6,281 bases of DNA from Verrucomicrobiota bacterium (GTDB lineage: Bacteria > Verrucomicrobiota > Verrucomicrobiia > Verrucomicrobiales > Akkermansiaceae), in the NCBI GenBank assembly GCA_026397695.1, contig JAPLUJ010000713.1, positions 1 to 6,281 on the forward strand, given 5' to 3'. The notes beneath the pieces were generated by a model. That model was not told the origin of the DNA and did no database searches. It saw only the letters and a program-made list of their open reading frames with translations. Made by a program: the position numbers and the translations under genes. Shown here one piece after another: positions 5,644 to 6,281 of the stretch. Position 1 is the first letter of the stretch; each line of letters starts with the position of its first letter.

Positions 5644-5925
5644 TTACTTTGTTTTGGGCAATACCACGCCGAGGTCGTTGTTCGGGCGCGCGATGACGCT
5701 GACGCTGACGACTTCACCGAGGGATTGCGCGGCGATCTTGCCGGCCTCGGTGGCCGCCTTGACGGAGGCAACATCGCCGGTGACACAGGCGGTCACCATC
5801 GCGTTGCCGACCTGGGTCATCGGGCCGGCGAGTTGGACGTTGGCGGATTTGAGCATGGCGTCCGTCGCCTCGACGAGCGCGATGAGTCCGCGGGTTTCGA
5901 TCATTCCTAGTGCTTGTTGTGCCAT
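5644..5925 (-). CDS. BMC-H hexameric shell protein (PduA/CcmK family)
   Basis: A 93-residue single BMC-domain protein. It starts MAQQALGMIETRGLIALVEA and keeps the hexamer-edge residues of PduA (K26 in DAMLKSAN, and an arginine at 80 in IARPN where most relatives have PRPH). The signature GDVASVKAATEAG lies at 50-62. Six copies form a flat hexagonal facet tile; the central pore lets small metabolites through. The pore loop is TQVGNAM (37-43) in place of KIGSG, with one extra residue before it relative to PduA, so the pore lining probably differs. The start is the only ATG in register with the fold; no Shine-Dalgarno sequence is visible, and the gene starts 26 bases after the acetate kinase stop. 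Canonical PVM loci have two BMC-H genes; only this one lies inside the window. Confidence 0.96.
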   Translation of the reverse strand: MAQQALGMIETRGLIALVEATDAMLKSANVQLAGPMTQVGNAMVTACVTGDVASVKAATEAGKIAAQSLGEVVSVSVIARPNNDLGVVLPKTK

Positions 5926-5951
5926 ATGTTTATTGGGGTTGGAGAGTGGTG

Positions 5952-6281
5952 TTAGTTCATGGTTGTTAGCTTCGCCCACACATCGCGGGCGATGATCAGT
6001 TCTTCGTGGGTGGGGATCACGCGCACCTCGATTTTGGATCGCGGTGTGGAAATGACGGCCTCTTGAGCGCCCGTGTTGGCGTTGGCTTCGCGGTCGAGTT
6101 CGAGACCGCAAAAATCGAGGTCGGCGCAGATTTTTTCCCGCAGTTCGGGGTTGTTTTCCGCGATGCCGGCGGTGAAAACAATCACGTCGGCACCGTTCAT
6201 TTCGACCAGAAACTGACCGATGAATTTACGAATAGAGGAGGTGAAAACCTCAAGTGCGATGCGCGCGTTCTCGTTGCCTGA
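5952..6281 (-). CDS. ackA: Acetate kinase (acyl-phosphate kinase), C-terminal part
   Basis: The last 109 codons of a gene that continues beyond the right edge; family members are about 400 residues. Visible family marks are SGNENARIALEVF at the start of the fragment, the ATP-site motif VFTAGIAENNPELRE, and VIPTHEELIIARD near the end. Acetate kinase reversibly converts acyl phosphate and ADP to the acid and ATP. Here it would recover ATP from the acyl phosphate made downstream of the CoA-acylating dehydrogenase. Two changes from the usual consensus are seen: GIAEN for GIGEN and IPTHEEL for IPTNEEL. Whether they alter the substrate range (for example toward lactyl or propionyl phosphate) is unknown. 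It is the first visible gene of the operon and lies 26 bases ahead of BMC-H. Confidence 0.93.
   Translation of the reverse strand, partial: SGNENARIALEVFTSSIRKFIGQFLVEMNGADVIVFTAGIAENNPELREKICADLDFCGLELDREANANTGAQEAVISTPRSKIEVRVIPTHEELIIARDVWAKLTTMN

Noticed and set aside
5926..6111. Longer frame upstream of the BMC-H protein
   Set aside because: It overlaps the acetate kinase coding region and the added residues are not BMC-like; the domain starts at the ATG at 5925.
1..6281. GTTAG/CTAAC 5-mer excess over the whole window
   Set aside because: About twelve sites against roughly nine expected from base composition; only the longer CTAACAG form stands out.

Overview
The window is the downstream end of a bacterial microcompartment (BMC) operon read on the minus strand. 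It faces the 3' end of a plus-strand succinate dehydrogenase gene. Base composition is clearly GC-rich by eye. Gene content fits the planctomycete/verrucomicrobial (PVM-type) compartment: several different pentameric shell proteins, one BMC-H hexamer protein, a class II aldolase of the fuculose/rhamnulose-phosphate type, a CoA-acylating aldehyde dehydrogenase and acetate kinase. A member of the Verrucomicrobiota or Planctomycetota is the best guess; the exact lineage cannot be read from this window.

Layout in minus-strand reading order, from high to low coordinates: the C-terminal part of acetate kinase (5952-6281, cut by the window edge); a BMC-H shell protein (5644-5925); a first EutN/CcmL-type pentamer (5254-5562); a PduP-like CoA-acylating aldehyde dehydrogenase (3724-5154); a second pentamer (3460-3723); a third pentamer (3179-3463); a class II aldolase with extra segments at both ends (2124-3182); and a 577-residue protein in which a PduS-like flavin/iron-sulfur oxidoreductase is fused to a PduT-like tandem BMC shell domain (311-2044). 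The genes from 5154 down to 2124 are packed with zero gap or 4-base ATGA overlaps. Short leaders of 26 to 99 bases separate the others. Bases 245-310 lie between the convergent operon and sdhB and hold two hairpins without a T-tract. No tRNA, rRNA, CRISPR array, insertion sequence or recognisable promoter was seen. The operon promoter is presumably beyond the right edge.

Inferred working model: the aldolase splits a deoxysugar phosphate (L-fuculose-1-P or L-rhamnulose-1-P in characterised PVM systems) to DHAP and lactaldehyde inside a protein shell. The aldehyde dehydrogenase makes the acyl-CoA and NADH. A phosphotransacylase, not in this window, would give the acyl phosphate, and acetate kinase would recover ATP. 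The shell is built from BMC-H, three pentamers and the tandem-BMC domain of the fusion. The most notable item is that fusion. It covalently joins a predicted NADH-oxidising electron-transfer module to a shell tile that keeps the cysteine known to hold a [4Fe-4S] cluster in PduT. It could carry electrons from the lumen through the shell and so regenerate NAD+, in a locus with no visible cobalamin-dependent enzyme.
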